Translations under genes and position numbers: made by a program
Shown here: piece after piece, positions 1 to 8,566 of the stretch
Layout: every line of letters begins with the position of its first letter
How positions within the stretch are numbered: the first letter of the stretch is position 1
Assembly (NCBI GenBank): GCA_902363515.1
Contig: CABJAN010000007.1
Span: 62,001 to 126,000, forward strand
Length of the DNA stretch: 64,000 bases
Source: Bacillota bacterium
GTDB lineage: Bacteria; Bacillota; Clostridia; Lachnospirales; Lachnospiraceae
Direction: 5' to 3'
Notes under the pieces: generated by a model
Databases searched by the model: none
What the model saw: the letters and a program-made list of their open reading frames with translations, nothing else
Told to the model about the DNA's origin: nothing

Positions 1-296
1 TTCTGACGGAAGGTAATGTTTTCTCTTCCTTCCTCCTTTGCCTTTTCTGCTGCCTTTAGCATCATCTCTTCTGAAATATCAATGGCTGTAATTTTCTTCA
101 CATATTGGGACAAAGGAATAGTCGCGTTTCCCGTACCACATCCTATTTCCAGCATGGTGTCCTCTGGTTTCAAAAAAGGAATAGAACGCTTAATGGTTTT
201 CTTATAGGCATTTTCATACACAGAAAGCACTTGTTCATCAAACACTTTTGAACGTTTGTCCCAGAAACGGGAGCTTTTGTTTTCTTCTTTTTCCAT
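1..296 (-). CDS. Class I SAM-dependent methyltransferase (3' end outside window)
   Basis: The first 98 codons are visible; the C-terminus lies beyond the left edge. The start ATG is at 296, just after the stop of the upstream gene at 299, so the two are probably translationally coupled. The visible part contains the SAM-binding motif I LEIGCGTGNATIP, followed by the motif II-like segment ITAIDISEEMM, which is typical of small Rossmann methyltransferases acting on small molecules or cofactors. The substrate cannot be read from this fragment. It is the last visible gene of the operon that starts with maf. Confidence 0.8.
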   Translation of the reverse strand, partial: MEKEENKSSRFWDKRSKVFDEQVLSVYENAYKKTIKRSIPFLKPEDTMLEIGCGTGNATIPLSQYVKKITAIDISEEMMLKAAEKAKEEGRENITFRQ

Positions 297-298
297 CT

Positions 299-562
299 TT
301 ATCCCTCCACAATGAGATATTGTCCTCCCGGCAAAGCAAACACTTCGCTGGCATCTTCCAGTTCTTCCAGGGACATGCCATCCACATCCATTCCGTTTTC
401 TTCAAAATAGTCTCTTACTTCTTCCAGGGAATCTACCACTGCTGCCATACAGTCTTCCAGAAAAGCCTCTGCTTCCTCTTCGGTCTCTGCTACCGGCTCT
501 GCAAATAGCTGTCCCTGATTTTTTAAAAAGGTTAAAATACATTCTTCACTATACTCATACAT
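299..562 (-). CDS. Small acidic hypothetical protein (87 aa)
   Basis: Not recognised. The protein is very acidic, with many Glu and Asp and only three basic residues, and it ends in a short hydrophobic stretch (FALPGGQYLIVEG). No signal peptide, membrane segment or metal motif is visible. It lies 63 bases downstream of the HAD phosphatase, and its stop almost touches the methyltransferase start, so it belongs to the same operon. A cytoplasmic role is likely from the composition; nothing more can be supported. Confidence 0.65.
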   Translation of the reverse strand: MYEYSEECILTFLKNQGQLFAEPVAETEEEAEAFLEDCMAAVVDSLEEVRDYFEENGMDVDGMSLEELEDASEVFALPGGQYLIVEG

Positions 563-625
563 AGCTTCTCTTCCTCCTTGTTTTCTTGTTGTATGCTTAT
601 GCAGTGCTTCCTGCTGTCATGCCTG

Positions 626-1288
626 TTATCTGCCCCTTCTGGCAATATCCAGAATTTCCTGCGGCTTGTCAACAATCACATCTGCCTCATGTTCTTCCAG
701 CTCTGTCCGCGGACGAAAGCCCCAGGTAACCCCAATGGTCAACATCCCCGCTGCCTTTCCGGTGTCCATATCCGTATTAGTATCTCCACAATACAGACAT
801 TCCTCTGGTTTTACTCCAAATTCTCTGGCAATAGCCAAAGCCCCAAGAGGCGATGGTTTTCTGGGAATCTCTGCTGTCTGTCCCTGAACCTTATGAAACA
901 TCTGCTCTCCGAAAATTTTATGTACCACTTCTACGGCAGCCTCATGGGGTTTGTTAGAAAATACCGCAATTTTAAGTCCCTGCTGCTTTAGCCCTTCCAG
1001 CAATGCCACAATCCCCTCAAAAGGTTTTACATGGTAAAAGGGATTCTCTCCAAACCATTTGCGGTACAGCACACGCACCGCATCATAATCTGCCTCATCT
1101 CCGCCCGGCACAGCAGCCAGCATCCTGCGTACCAGTTCGTCCGCCCCATCTCCTGCATAGAAATTATAATCTTTTACCGGAATGGGTGGCAGGCCAAACT
1201 CTTTTAAAGTTTTATTTCCCACATAGGCAATAGATTCCACCGTATCTGCAATGGTTCCGTCTAAATCAAAAATACATGCTTTATACAT
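626..1288 (-). CDS. HAD-family phosphatase, phosphoglycolate phosphatase-like
   Basis: A 220-residue HAD subfamily IA hydrolase. Motif I is DLDGT at residues 8-12 (nucleophile Asp8, acid/base Asp10). Motif II is the Ser in VFSNKP near residue 110, motif III is the Lys of RKPSP near 143, and motif IV is CGDTNTDMDTG near 168. A helical cap domain follows motif I, as in Gph and PpaX. It probably removes phosphate from a small metabolite such as 2-phosphoglycolate, or releases phosphate from pyrophosphate; the exact substrate is not visible. The start lies 3 bases after the maf stop, so it is the second gene of the operon. Confidence 0.85.
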   Translation of the reverse strand: MYKACIFDLDGTIADTVESIAYVGNKTLKEFGLPPIPVKDYNFYAGDGADELVRRMLAAVPGGDEADYDAVRVLYRKWFGENPFYHVKPFEGIVALLEGLKQQGLKIAVFSNKPHEAAVEVVHKIFGEQMFHKVQGQTAEIPRKPSPLGALAIAREFGVKPEECLYCGDTNTDMDTGKAAGMLTIGVTWGFRPRTELEEHEADVIVDKPQEILDIARRGR

Positions 1289-1291
1289 TTT

Positions 1292-1879
1292 TCACCACTT
1301 TCCGGGGTTTATCCCCATCTCTTTTAATTCCTGATACAAACGCGCTGCCGGAAGTCCTACCACATTGTTATAATCTCCATGGATTTCCCTGACAAAAATT
1401 CCGGCCTTTCCCTGTATTCCATAGGCTCCAGCTTTATCCATCGGCTCTTTGGTATCCACATAGCGCTGAATTTCTTCCTCAGACATAGGATAAAACACTA
1501 CCTTTGTCATCACATGAAACGTCCGCTGTCTCTCCTGTCCCTCTTCCCTGTCCAGAAGGGTAACTCCTGTATATACCTCATGGCTGCCTCCCTGAATACT
1601 TCTCAGCATCTGCCTGGCCTCTTCCTGATCTTTTGGCTTTCCCAGGATTTTCCCATTGACAGCCACTACTGTATCTGCTCCGATTACCAGTATATCTCCC
1701 TCTGTTTTCAAAAACACTTCCCTGGCCTTTTGCTCAGACAATTCCTCTACCACCTCTGCCGGATCCGATACGGTAATCTGTTCTTCCCCTTGGCCTGGAC
1801 ACACGGTAAATGGAATCCCTGCTCTTTCTAATAACTCCCGTCTTCTGGGAGATGCACTTGCAAGTATGATATTCTTCAT
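1292..1879 (-). CDS. maf: Maf-family nucleoside triphosphate pyrophosphatase
   Basis: A 195-residue Maf/Ham1-fold protein. The N-terminal signature ILASASPRRRELL (residues 4-16) and the GADTVVAVNGKILGKP segment near residue 67, which holds the catalytic Asp, are diagnostic. The family hydrolyses non-canonical or excess dTTP, UTP and modified nucleotides to monophosphates and pyrophosphate. It limits misincorporation and has been linked to septum formation. It is the first gene of the operon behind a good promoter at 1907-1935. The length matches the family. Confidence 0.93.
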   Translation of the reverse strand: MKNIILASASPRRRELLERAGIPFTVCPGQGEEQITVSDPAEVVEELSEQKAREVFLKTEGDILVIGADTVVAVNGKILGKPKDQEEARQMLRSIQGGSHEVYTGVTLLDREEGQERQRTFHVMTKVVFYPMSEEEIQRYVDTKEPMDKAGAYGIQGKAGIFVREIHGDYNNVVGLPAARLYQELKEMGINPGKW

Positions 1880-1906
1880 GTTCTGCTGCTCTCCTTTTCT
1901 GTATTT

Positions 1907-1935
1907 AGTATAGCCTCACTTTATTTTCTATGCAA
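1907..1935 (-). promoter_or_regulatory. SigA-type promoter of the maf operon
   Basis: On the minus strand a TTGCAT -35 (1930-1935) and a TATACT -10 (1907-1912) are separated by 17 bases, 28 bases upstream of the maf start. Confidence 0.7.
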
Positions 1936-2059
1936 CCATAAGTTTTTATAAAATTTTCTCAAAACCCCTTCCCTTCTCCTCCTAAAAAGGATTATAATGG
2001 AGAATATATCAATCATTACTCACTATATAAAAAACATATTTCGGAAAGGAATTAAAATT

Positions 2060-2500
2060 ATGGGAAGTTTCAGTAAAAAACTTTTAGGCGTCAGCGCTCT
2101 TGGAGCTGCTGCCGGTGCAGCAATTTATTATTTCAAGAAAAAGAAAGAAGAAAATCCAGGTCTGCAGGAAGAATTCGCAGATTTCCAGGATAATCTCAAA
2201 GAAACTGCGGCCTCTGCTGTCCATGTTGCTTCCAAACTCAAAGAAGTGGTAGAACAGTCTGTAGATGAAGCTGTAAGCAAGGTAAAAGAGCATACCGATG
2301 ATTTTGTAGATGATGATATTTTTGAAGAAGAAGACTTAACCGAAGCTGTCAGTGAAGCTGCCAGTGAGGCTGCTGATGCAGTAGAAGACACGGTAAAAGA
2401 AACCGTGGAAAAAGCAGAAGAAGCTGCCGAAGCACTGTTTGAAGAAGAGGAAGAAACACAGGAAACTACAGAAAACGAAGATACCGAAAAAACAGAATAA
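2060..2500 (+). CDS. Hypothetical YtxH-like protein with one membrane segment and a long acidic tail
   Basis: The start at 2060 is chosen because GGAAAGGA lies 9 bases upstream; an in-frame ATG at 1997 lacks such a site. The 146-residue product begins MGSFSKKLLGVSALGAAAGAAIYYFKKKKEE, a short Ala/Gly-rich membrane helix followed by lysines. The rest is an acidic helical tail with Ala/Glu repeats (AVSEAASEAADAVE and similar), probably coiled coil. This resembles the YtxH general-stress type of surface-anchored protein, but no specific function can be assigned. A TATAAT at 1993-1998 may be its -10. The next gene starts 24 bases downstream. Confidence 0.7.
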   Translation: MGSFSKKLLGVSALGAAAGAAIYYFKKKKEENPGLQEEFADFQDNLKETAASAVHVASKLKEVVEQSVDEAVSKVKEHTDDFVDDDIFEEEDLTEAVSEAASEAADAVEDTVKETVEKAEEAAEALFEEEEETQETTENEDTEKTE

Positions 2501-2524
2501 CCAAAAAAAGGACGAGGATACGTT

Positions 2525-3043
2525 ATGGATAACCAATTATTTGAACAGGCAAAATCTGACGATATTTTGTCAAAAGAGCTGATTTCTTTTCTCCTGGAAA
2601 CCATGGAATACAACAGCTTGAGCTTTATCAATGATGCTATTGAAATTTTAAAAGTATTAAAAATCCGTATTGAACGTGGTGACAAGATTACGGATGAAGT
2701 TTCCAGACAGGTGTATGAAAAAAAGAATTTTGAAGCCTTTGTAAAGAAACATTTTTCTGAATACATCTATCACCAGGTATTTTCTTCTTCCGGCAAAAAA
2801 GAAAAGTCCTATTTCAGCCTGGAGCCCTGTGAAGGCGGCTATGAATTGATTCTCTCAGACAAGAGCAAAAAAGTTTACAAATGGATTTCCAGTCTCAATG
2901 AAAAATTTTCTCTTGTCTACATGATTGCCACACACGTTGTATACGTAAAAAATGTCCGCACCAAAACTTATTCTCCTTTCATTTCTGCAAACGGAAAATA
3001 CTGCAGATACGATGAAAGCATTGGAAAAATCATGGAAATCTGA
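2525..3043 (+). CDS. Hypothetical protein (172 aa)
   Basis: Not recognised. It is a soluble-looking, mixed-charge protein with a helical N-terminal half (residues 1-75) and a C-terminal half rich in aromatic and beta-forming residues (YFSLEPCEGGYELILSDKSKKVYKWI). No catalytic motif, signal peptide or transmembrane stretch is visible. A ribosome site AAAAAAGGACGAGG precedes the ATG. It follows the acidic membrane protein by 24 bases and is followed by a large terminator, so the two form a small operon. Confidence 0.65.
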   Translation: MDNQLFEQAKSDDILSKELISFLLETMEYNSLSFINDAIEILKVLKIRIERGDKITDEVSRQVYEKKNFEAFVKKHFSEYIYHQVFSSSGKKEKSYFSLEPCEGGYELILSDKSKKVYKWISSLNEKFSLVYMIATHVVYVKNVRTKTYSPFISANGKYCRYDESIGKIMEI

Positions 3044-3082
3044 TTATAGAAGCATTACAACTATCATTTCATATCATAATTG

Positions 3083-3170
3083 AAAAAGAAAACTGTTGCA
3101 TATCATAAACAGCAATCGGGAAGCACTATACACTTCCCGATATGCGTCCCTATGCAATAGTTTTCTTTTT
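3083..3170. terminator. Bidirectional terminator with a nested hairpin
   Basis: The outer stem pairs 3083-3094 (AAAAAGAAAACT) with 3159-3170 and extends, after one wobble pair, with TTGCAT/ATGCAA. Inside it is a second perfect hairpin, ATCGGGAAG (3115-3123) with CTTCCCGAT (3133-3141). It lies between convergent genes, and the T/A runs allow termination on both strands. Confidence 0.75.
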
Positions 3171-5415
3171 AGTAGCTTAATCCAAAGTTTAATTCATAAT
3201 AATTTCCTGCCATATCCCGGTAAGCATAGGCTTTTCCATTTTCATCCTTCATATCCTCTGGCATATAAATATCTTTGTCATATCCGGGAACATCATTAGG
3301 GCTTACACATACCCCGTTTTCATTTACTGCCAGTACAGAATCATCCTTTGGCAATGTAACAGGCAGCTTACCTACAGGTGCAAAATTGCCGAAGATTACA
3401 TCTAAAGTTGCCTCTGGATACGTATCAAATCCAGCCAGAAGCACATCTGCCAGGGCTTCAATATTTCCTACTTCCCAGGCCAGGGTAAAGTTAATATTTG
3501 CAATGACTTTTCCACCTCTTTGGTGAACTATTTTGGCAATTTCACGTAATCTTCCCAGACCATGCAATGTAGTTTCTTTGTGTGTTTCTTTCTCCGGTTT
3601 TCCTTCTTCATCTACATTGCAGACTTCTTTTTCCTCACAGATATCCAATTCCAGATATCCTGGTGTGGCATTGAAATATTCTCCACTTGATGGTGACACC
3701 ATAAAAATGGCAAAGTCAGCTTCCTCTGGGTTCTCCGTCAAGGTTACATTTCCAAGCATTTCCCTCAGTGCTTTCGTAGCCTGTCCCGCTTTTTTCGCAT
3801 CTTTCTGAAATGCCTCTGCATACACTTTCTTCCCCGTCAGCTTTTCTTTTGTTAATGGCAAGATGTTATTATTTTTCAGTAAAACAACACTCTGGCGATG
3901 GACTTTTTCAGCCTCTTCCCAGTCTTCCCTTGCTGTTGTTACTTCTTTTGCCTTTTGGGCATCACGGTAAGGATTCTCAAACATTCCAAGCTGAAACAGC
4001 TCTGTCAGGGTTCTTGTTACAGCCCTGTCCAAGGCTTCATCTGTAAGCACCAACTGCTCTTTGGTAAATCCTTTTGGTACCGGATGGGTATCATAATAAT
4101 CATTTTTTCCTCTGCGGTAGGCCTCCATTCCGGCCTCATTATCAAACAAACCACTGATAATATCCACACCGGCATGATTCACAGCAAAGCCAATTCGCTC
4201 CGGAATATCCAGCATTTCTACGCCCCAGCACATATTATGGGCAATTCCTGTATCTGAATTAATATATCCTTCAAATCCAATCTGTTCCCGCAGCATATTC
4301 TGAATAAACGGACGGTTATAAGCAAAACCATATGGCTCAAATTCCATAACATTTCCCAGACAATCCTGCTGTTTTTTGCTCTTTTGGGCAGATGGCTTGG
4401 AATAATAAGGCATAATGGAAGAAGTATGGTTCTTTACTGCAGCCTGAAAGGCCGGAATATGATATTTCTGCAAAGAATCTTCTGTGGCATAAACATTCCA
4501 CTGCCCTGCAGCATAGTGAGGATCAAATCCATTTTCTCTTGCTCCGCCTCCCGGAAAATGTTTGGTTGTCATAGCTACACCATTTTCTGTAACTCCTTCT
4601 TTGCTTCCCTGTATTCCCGGAATCAGGTGTTCCATAATTTCACATACCAGTTCCGGATCTTCTCCAAATGTACCATAAGAGCGCTGCCATCTTGGGTCTG
4701 TCATAATATCCGCCATATACATATAGCCCTTTCTCAATCCACAGGCATTCCACTCTCTTTTCACACAGTCTGCAAAGCGGTCTATAAGTTCAATTCCTGC
4801 ACCTTTAACCGCTGCTGCAATCCCCAGAGTTCCCGGCCACGTAGCAAACACTCCTGCCGCATCGTTCATTCCGAACACCACTTCTCCATTTTCATTCCTG
4901 GAATTAGAAGCCACGCTAACAGGAATAAAATGCTGACATTCCTCTGCCACCGCATGAAGCTGGTTCATCCAGTCTGTCATATCCTCTGCAGTAGCATTTG
5001 CCCGCAAAATCAAATGACGGGAGAACCATTCTTTTAGCAAAGTTGAGGTTCCCGGTAAATGCTGTTCTCCAAAAATGGTTTTTCCTGTAAACTCTCCTTC
5101 ATCTAAAGTGCCGCTTTCATCTAAAATCAGCTCCTGGGTTTCCATGCTGGAGCCTGGAACCGGATATTTTCCCATTCTCCAGTCAGAAATAAAGAGCTGC
5201 GCAATCTTTTCCTCAACTGTCAGCTCTTTTACATAGGCCAAAGCTCTGGTTTTCGCGGGCAGTCTCCAGTCATCAAAAGGCTTCATCTGGCCGCTTCCGT
5301 CTAAATCTTTGAAATAAAGGCCATCCTGTTCTATGACTTTCCTGCTTACGCTTGCAATCACCGGACCGTCCGTATTCTTATAATATTTTACATATTCTGC
5401 TGCTTTTCCTGCCAT
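3169..5415 (-). CDS. Glycoside hydrolase family 3 (beta-glucosidase-type)
   Basis: A 748-residue GH3 enzyme without a signal peptide, hence probably cytoplasmic. The N-terminal barrel carries LTVEEKIAQLF, KHFPGGGARENGFDPHYA (the KHF segment) and the nucleophile Asp in the GYINSDTGIAHN context. The C-terminal alpha/beta sandwich contains SVVLLKNNNILPLT and DVLLAGFDTYPEATLDVIFGNFAPVGKLPVTLP. The family releases terminal beta-linked glucose or xylose from oligosaccharides or glycosides; the exact sugar is not visible. No fibronectin-type tail is evident beyond the FGLSY end. It appears monocistronic, with its own promoter upstream and the nested terminator downstream. Confidence 0.9.
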   Translation of the reverse strand: MAGKAAEYVKYYKNTDGPVIASVSRKVIEQDGLYFKDLDGSGQMKPFDDWRLPAKTRALAYVKELTVEEKIAQLFISDWRMGKYPVPGSSMETQELILDESGTLDEGEFTGKTIFGEQHLPGTSTLLKEWFSRHLILRANATAEDMTDWMNQLHAVAEECQHFIPVSVASNSRNENGEVVFGMNDAAGVFATWPGTLGIAAAVKGAGIELIDRFADCVKREWNACGLRKGYMYMADIMTDPRWQRSYGTFGEDPELVCEIMEHLIPGIQGSKEGVTENGVAMTTKHFPGGGARENGFDPHYAAGQWNVYATEDSLQKYHIPAFQAAVKNHTSSIMPYYSKPSAQKSKKQQDCLGNVMEFEPYGFAYNRPFIQNMLREQIGFEGYINSDTGIAHNMCWGVEMLDIPERIGFAVNHAGVDIISGLFDNEAGMEAYRRGKNDYYDTHPVPKGFTKEQLVLTDEALDRAVTRTLTELFQLGMFENPYRDAQKAKEVTTAREDWEEAEKVHRQSVVLLKNNNILPLTKEKLTGKKVYAEAFQKDAKKAGQATKALREMLGNVTLTENPEEADFAIFMVSPSSGEYFNATPGYLELDICEEKEVCNVDEEGKPEKETHKETTLHGLGRLREIAKIVHQRGGKVIANINFTLAWEVGNIEALADVLLAGFDTYPEATLDVIFGNFAPVGKLPVTLPKDDSVLAVNENGVCVSPNDVPGYDKDIYMPEDMKDENGKAYAYRDMAGNYYELNFGLSY

Positions 5416-5450
5416 GTTCCTACCTCCTGTACACGTACTTTGATACTCTT

Positions 5451-5493
5451 ATTATATACAAGAATACCATAGAAATATAGGAACGATTTCTAT
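5451..5493 (-). promoter_or_regulatory. GH3 promoter region with inverted-repeat operator candidate
   Basis: A TATAAT -10 lies at 5451-5456 (minus strand). A perfect inverted repeat, ATAGAAAT (5469-5476) with ATTTCTAT (5486-5493), covers the expected -35 position. The -35 hexamer itself is poor, which fits a regulated promoter. Confidence 0.5.
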
Positions 5494-5516
5494 ACTTTTT
5501 TGCAGAATTTTCAGCA

Positions 5517-6263
5517 CTATTCCAGTTGTCCCAGTTCTTCTAAAATCTGCCTCTTATACTCCAGAAATTCCGGCGTCAGGTTAAAATCCTCCCGCCTTGG
5601 TTTTGGCTCACGGATTTTGATTTCTGCGGTAATACTTCCCGGCTGTCCTGTGAGCAGGTAAATCCGGTCAGACAAAAGAATCGCCTCATCAATATCATGG
5701 GTAATAAAAATCGTAGACAAATGAATCTGTTCCATGACCTTTAAATACCATTTGTGCATGGCGCTTTTTGTCAGAGTGTCCAGGGCAGAAAAGGGTTCAT
5801 CCAGAAGGGCTATTTTGTCTGAAAACATATAGGTCCGCAAAAGAGCTGCCCTTTGGCGCATCCCTCCGGAAAGCTGGCTTGGATACTTTTTTTCTGTTCC
5901 TTCCAGTCCAAATTCCGGAAAATAAGAACAGGCTTTTTTTCTGGCTTCTTTCTTTTGTTCTCCCTTAATAATAAGAGGCAGCGCCACATTGTCTTCTATG
6001 GTGCGATAGGGAAGGAGTAAATCTTTTTGCAGCATATAGCTCACATTTCCGGGCTGTCCGGTAATGTCTTTTCCATCCAGAAACACCTGGCCTTCTTCTG
6101 GTTTTAACAGACCGGAAATCACATTAAACAGCGTTGTTTTTCCTCCTCCGCTGACTCCCAGAAGGCTCACCAGTTCGTTGTCACGAAGTTCCAAAGTCAC
6201 ATCTTTTAAAATTTCCTGGTCATCAAAAGCCTTGGAAATATGTGAAACCTTTAATTGTGCCAT
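5517..6263 (-). CDS. thiZ: ABC transporter ATP-binding protein, thiamine-precursor uptake
   Basis: A 248-residue ATPase of the nitrate/taurine/HMP-type importer group. Walker A is GVSGGGKTT (residues 37-45), the signature is LSGGMRQR, Walker B is IALLDEPFSALD, and the switch His is in IFITHDIDEA. It energises import of a pyrimidine thiamine precursor by the adjacent lipoprotein and permease. It is the last gene of the riboswitch-controlled operon, 17 bases after the binding-protein gene. The substrate assignment rests on the TPP riboswitch and the NMT1-type binding protein. Confidence 0.85.
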   Translation of the reverse strand: MAQLKVSHISKAFDDQEILKDVTLELRDNELVSLLGVSGGGKTTLFNVISGLLKPEEGQVFLDGKDITGQPGNVSYMLQKDLLLPYRTIEDNVALPLIIKGEQKKEARKKACSYFPEFGLEGTEKKYPSQLSGGMRQRAALLRTYMFSDKIALLDEPFSALDTLTKSAMHKWYLKVMEQIHLSTIFITHDIDEAILLSDRIYLLTGQPGSITAEIKIREPKPRREDFNLTPEFLEYKRQILEELGQLE

Positions 6264-6280
6264 TGTTCCTCCAACCTCTC

Positions 6281-7294
6281 TTACTTTGGCAGATACTCAT
6301 TGGAGAACCCTGCATTTTCGGGAATTTCTGTCTCTGACAGACCATTTTCATTGAGCCACTGATAGAATGCATTCCATCTGGCAGGATCAATATATCCCCA
6401 CTGTTCTACCTCTGCTTTGTACTCGTCTTTTAAGTATTCCTGGCTTGCCAAAACCAGATCTTTGTCTAATTCCGGTGAAGCTTCACAGAGAATTTCTGCT
6501 GCTTCTTCCGGCTTTTCTATGGCAAATTCATATCCTTTTTTCAAAGCTTTTAAAAAGGCTTTTGCAGTTTCCGGTTTCTCTTCCAGGAAGGAATTGTTGG
6601 CAATCACCACAGGAGTATAATAGTCAAATACCGGATTGATATCTTTAAACGCAAAGTAATCTGTTTCCAGTCCCGCTACCTCTGTGGCTACTCCGGCCCA
6701 GGCATAAAAGACCCAGATTGCATCTACAGAGTTTGATTTTAAAGCAGAAACTTCATCGGTAACCGTACTTGGAATCATCTCTACTTTACTGAAGTCTCCA
6801 CCGTCCTGTTCCACTACATTTTTAACCATTGCTTTTTCCACAGGTGCATCCCAGGTAGCATATTTTTTTCCTTCCATGCCCTTGGGAGTATCCATGCCTT
6901 CCCCTTTTCTGGAAATAATTCCGGAGGTATTATGCTGGATCAAAGCTGCTACTGCTGTAGTTGGAAGGGCATTTTCTCCGGCAACCCCCGGCGCCATGGA
7001 ATCCTGAAAAGACACGCCAAACTGCGCCTTACCGGAAGCTACCAAAGCATCTGCTCCATCCTCAGGCGGCTGCACAATTTCCACTTCCAGGCCTTCCTCT
7101 TCAAAATATCCCTGATCCTGTGCCACGTACAAACCAGTATGGTTGGTATTTGGTGTCCAGTCCAGTACAAAGGTAATTTTTTCCTGTTCTTTCTTTGCTG
7201 TTTCGCCTTCTTTTTCTGCTGGTTTTTCCCCACAGGCTGCCATGGAAAATACCATACTTGCGCATAAAAGAACTGCCGCAATTTTCTTTTTCAT
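6281..7294 (-). CDS. thiY: NMT1/THI5-type substrate-binding lipoprotein
   Basis: A 337-residue lipoprotein. A signal peptide with lipobox MAAC (Cys21) is followed by a charged linker and then the characteristic FVLDWTPNTNHTGLYVAQDQGYFEEEGL opening of the NMT1/THI5 family. These proteins bind formylaminopyrimidine or HMP precursors of thiamine. It lies between the permease and ATPase genes and is under the TPP riboswitch at 8464-8562, which supports a thiamine-pyrimidine ligand over taurine or nitrate. Confidence 0.88.
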   Translation of the reverse strand: MKKKIAAVLLCASMVFSMAACGEKPAEKEGETAKKEQEKITFVLDWTPNTNHTGLYVAQDQGYFEEEGLEVEIVQPPEDGADALVASGKAQFGVSFQDSMAPGVAGENALPTTAVAALIQHNTSGIISRKGEGMDTPKGMEGKKYATWDAPVEKAMVKNVVEQDGGDFSKVEMIPSTVTDEVSALKSNSVDAIWVFYAWAGVATEVAGLETDYFAFKDINPVFDYYTPVVIANNSFLEEKPETAKAFLKALKKGYEFAIEKPEEAAEILCEASPELDKDLVLASQEYLKDEYKAEVEQWGYIDPARWNAFYQWLNENGLSETEIPENAGFSNEYLPK

Positions 7295-7315
7295 CCTCTT
7301 TTGTCCACCTTTCTG

Positions 7316-8092
7316 TTATTTCACATGCTCCCATGGCATGACTTTCTTCTGCAGAATATCTACCAGATTCATCAGCAGCAAACTGATAATGGAAATCAAA
7401 AAAATCACTGCAAACATCTTGTCATAAGAGAATGCTTTTTTTACTCTTGTCATGTAAACACCCAGACCTTCAAATCCCCCAAGCCATTCTGAAATCACAG
7501 CTCCTACTACAGAGTAGGATACAGAAATACGCAGACTGGCAAAGAAATGGCTCATAGCTCCAGGCAGTTTGATACAACGGAAAATCTGCAGATTTCCGGC
7601 TCCCATGGAACGCATAAGACGAATCATATCCTGGTCTGCAGACTTAAATCCATCTAATAGTCCTACGGTAATGGGGAAAAAGGTTACGATTACAATTAAA
7701 ATCACCTTGGGCAGCATTTCATATCCAAACCAGAGCACCAGAAGCGGCGCAATAGCTACTGTAGGAACTGTCTGAGTCAGTACAATCAAAGGATAAAATG
7801 CCTGATAAACCTTCTCAAAGCGTTCCATAATCACTGCCATAAAAGCTCCCACTGTCACACCGAAAAACAACCCAAGAGCAGCCTCTGCCAGAGTCACTCT
7901 GGCATGCTGCATCAAAAGGCCGAAATCCGCAAAAAAAGCCTTTACCACATCTACCGGAGACGGCAGCATATAATGAGGCACCAGACCTGCCCATGATACT
8001 GCCTGCCATAAAATCAAAATCCCTGCCAGAGCGGAAAAAGTCCAGAATTTACTGGTGATGCTTCGTGACTTTTCTTTCAATGGTAAGTACAT
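7316..8092 (-). CDS. thiX: ABC transporter permease, thiamine-precursor uptake
   Basis: A 258-residue BPD-type inner-membrane permease with about six helices. The EAA-loop region reads SMGAGNLQIFRCIKLPGAMSHFFASLRIS, the ATPase contact segment of the SsuC/TauC/ThiX group. Its start overlaps the end of the upstream gene by 44 bases. GGAAGGAG abuts the ATG directly, so an in-frame TTG at 8080 is a possible alternative start. It probably forms the membrane channel for the neighbouring lipoprotein and ATPase. Confidence 0.83.
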   Translation of the reverse strand: MYLPLKEKSRSITSKFWTFSALAGILILWQAVSWAGLVPHYMLPSPVDVVKAFFADFGLLMQHARVTLAEAALGLFFGVTVGAFMAVIMERFEKVYQAFYPLIVLTQTVPTVAIAPLLVLWFGYEMLPKVILIVIVTFFPITVGLLDGFKSADQDMIRLMRSMGAGNLQIFRCIKLPGAMSHFFASLRISVSYSVVGAVISEWLGGFEGLGVYMTRVKKAFSYDKMFAVIFLISIISLLLMNLVDILQKKVMPWEHVK

Positions 8093-8345
8093 CTCCTTCC
8101 GGTTTGTAGCTCACTTTAATATAAGCTGCCACAGAAGGGGCTCCTGCCTTCACTGCAATGTGCTGACACTCCTTTACAATGTCCATCAGTTCATCATAAT
8201 CTCCCTCAATGGTGGTCTCAAAAGGTCCTACATAATAGTTGTTTCCCGTACTTTTAATATAGGCAATAACCTCATCAACAATACGGATTAATTCTTCATC
8301 ATCTGCTGCAGCCGGTAAAGACTGAATTGCTACACTTGCGTTCAT
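8049..8345 (-). CDS. MTH1187/YkoF-type thiamine-binding protein
   Basis: A 98-residue protein of the MTH1187 (DUF77) family. It starts NASVAIQSLPAAAD and contains the conserved YVGPFETTIEGDYDELMDIVKECQ segment. Family members bind thiamine or its pyrimidine moiety and are often encoded with HMP transporters. It is the first gene after the riboswitch terminator, with a cGGAGGA-type site (AGGAGGAA) before the ATG. A cytoplasmic carrier or sensor role for the imported precursor is inferred. Confidence 0.8.
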   Translation of the reverse strand: MNASVAIQSLPAAADDEELIRIVDEVIAYIKSTGNNYYVGPFETTIEGDYDELMDIVKECQHIAVKAGAPSVAAYIKVSYKPEGDVLTIERKVTKHHQ

Positions 8346-8375
8346 GCTTTCTTCCTCCTATGGATTATTTTTAAA

Positions 8376-8412
8376 ATAAAAAAACTCCTGTTAGGGTCTA
8401 CCTGACAGGAGT
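8376..8412 (-). terminator. Rho-independent terminator of the TPP riboswitch
   Basis: On the minus strand a 12-bp imperfect stem, ACTCCTGTCAGG (8401-8412) with CCTAACAGGAGT (8384-8395), is followed by a T run. It lies between the aptamer and the first gene, as expected for an OFF switch by premature termination. Confidence 0.85.
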
Positions 8413-8463
8413 AACTATCACAATCATATTATAATGGATTAGTCTAAGCCTTATAATATCTTC

Positions 8464-8562
8464 CTCTATGATTCCTACGCCGGCATTACCCGGATCAGGT
8501 ATATGGGTCTAAAACGAATCGGTTTTATTCTCAGCCGGACTTCACCAGCTCCCCTAACGTGT
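8464..8562 (-). promoter_or_regulatory. TPP riboswitch aptamer (THI element)
   Basis: Read on the minus strand, the aptamer has the conserved GGCTGAGAAT pyrimidine-sensing segment and later ACCTGATCCGGGTAATGCC followed by GGCGTAGGAA, the classic thi-box. It lies directly after the promoter at 8567-8595 and before the terminator at 8376-8412. The operon should be repressed when thiamine pyrophosphate is abundant. Confidence 0.95.
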
Positions 8563-8566
8563 TTAC

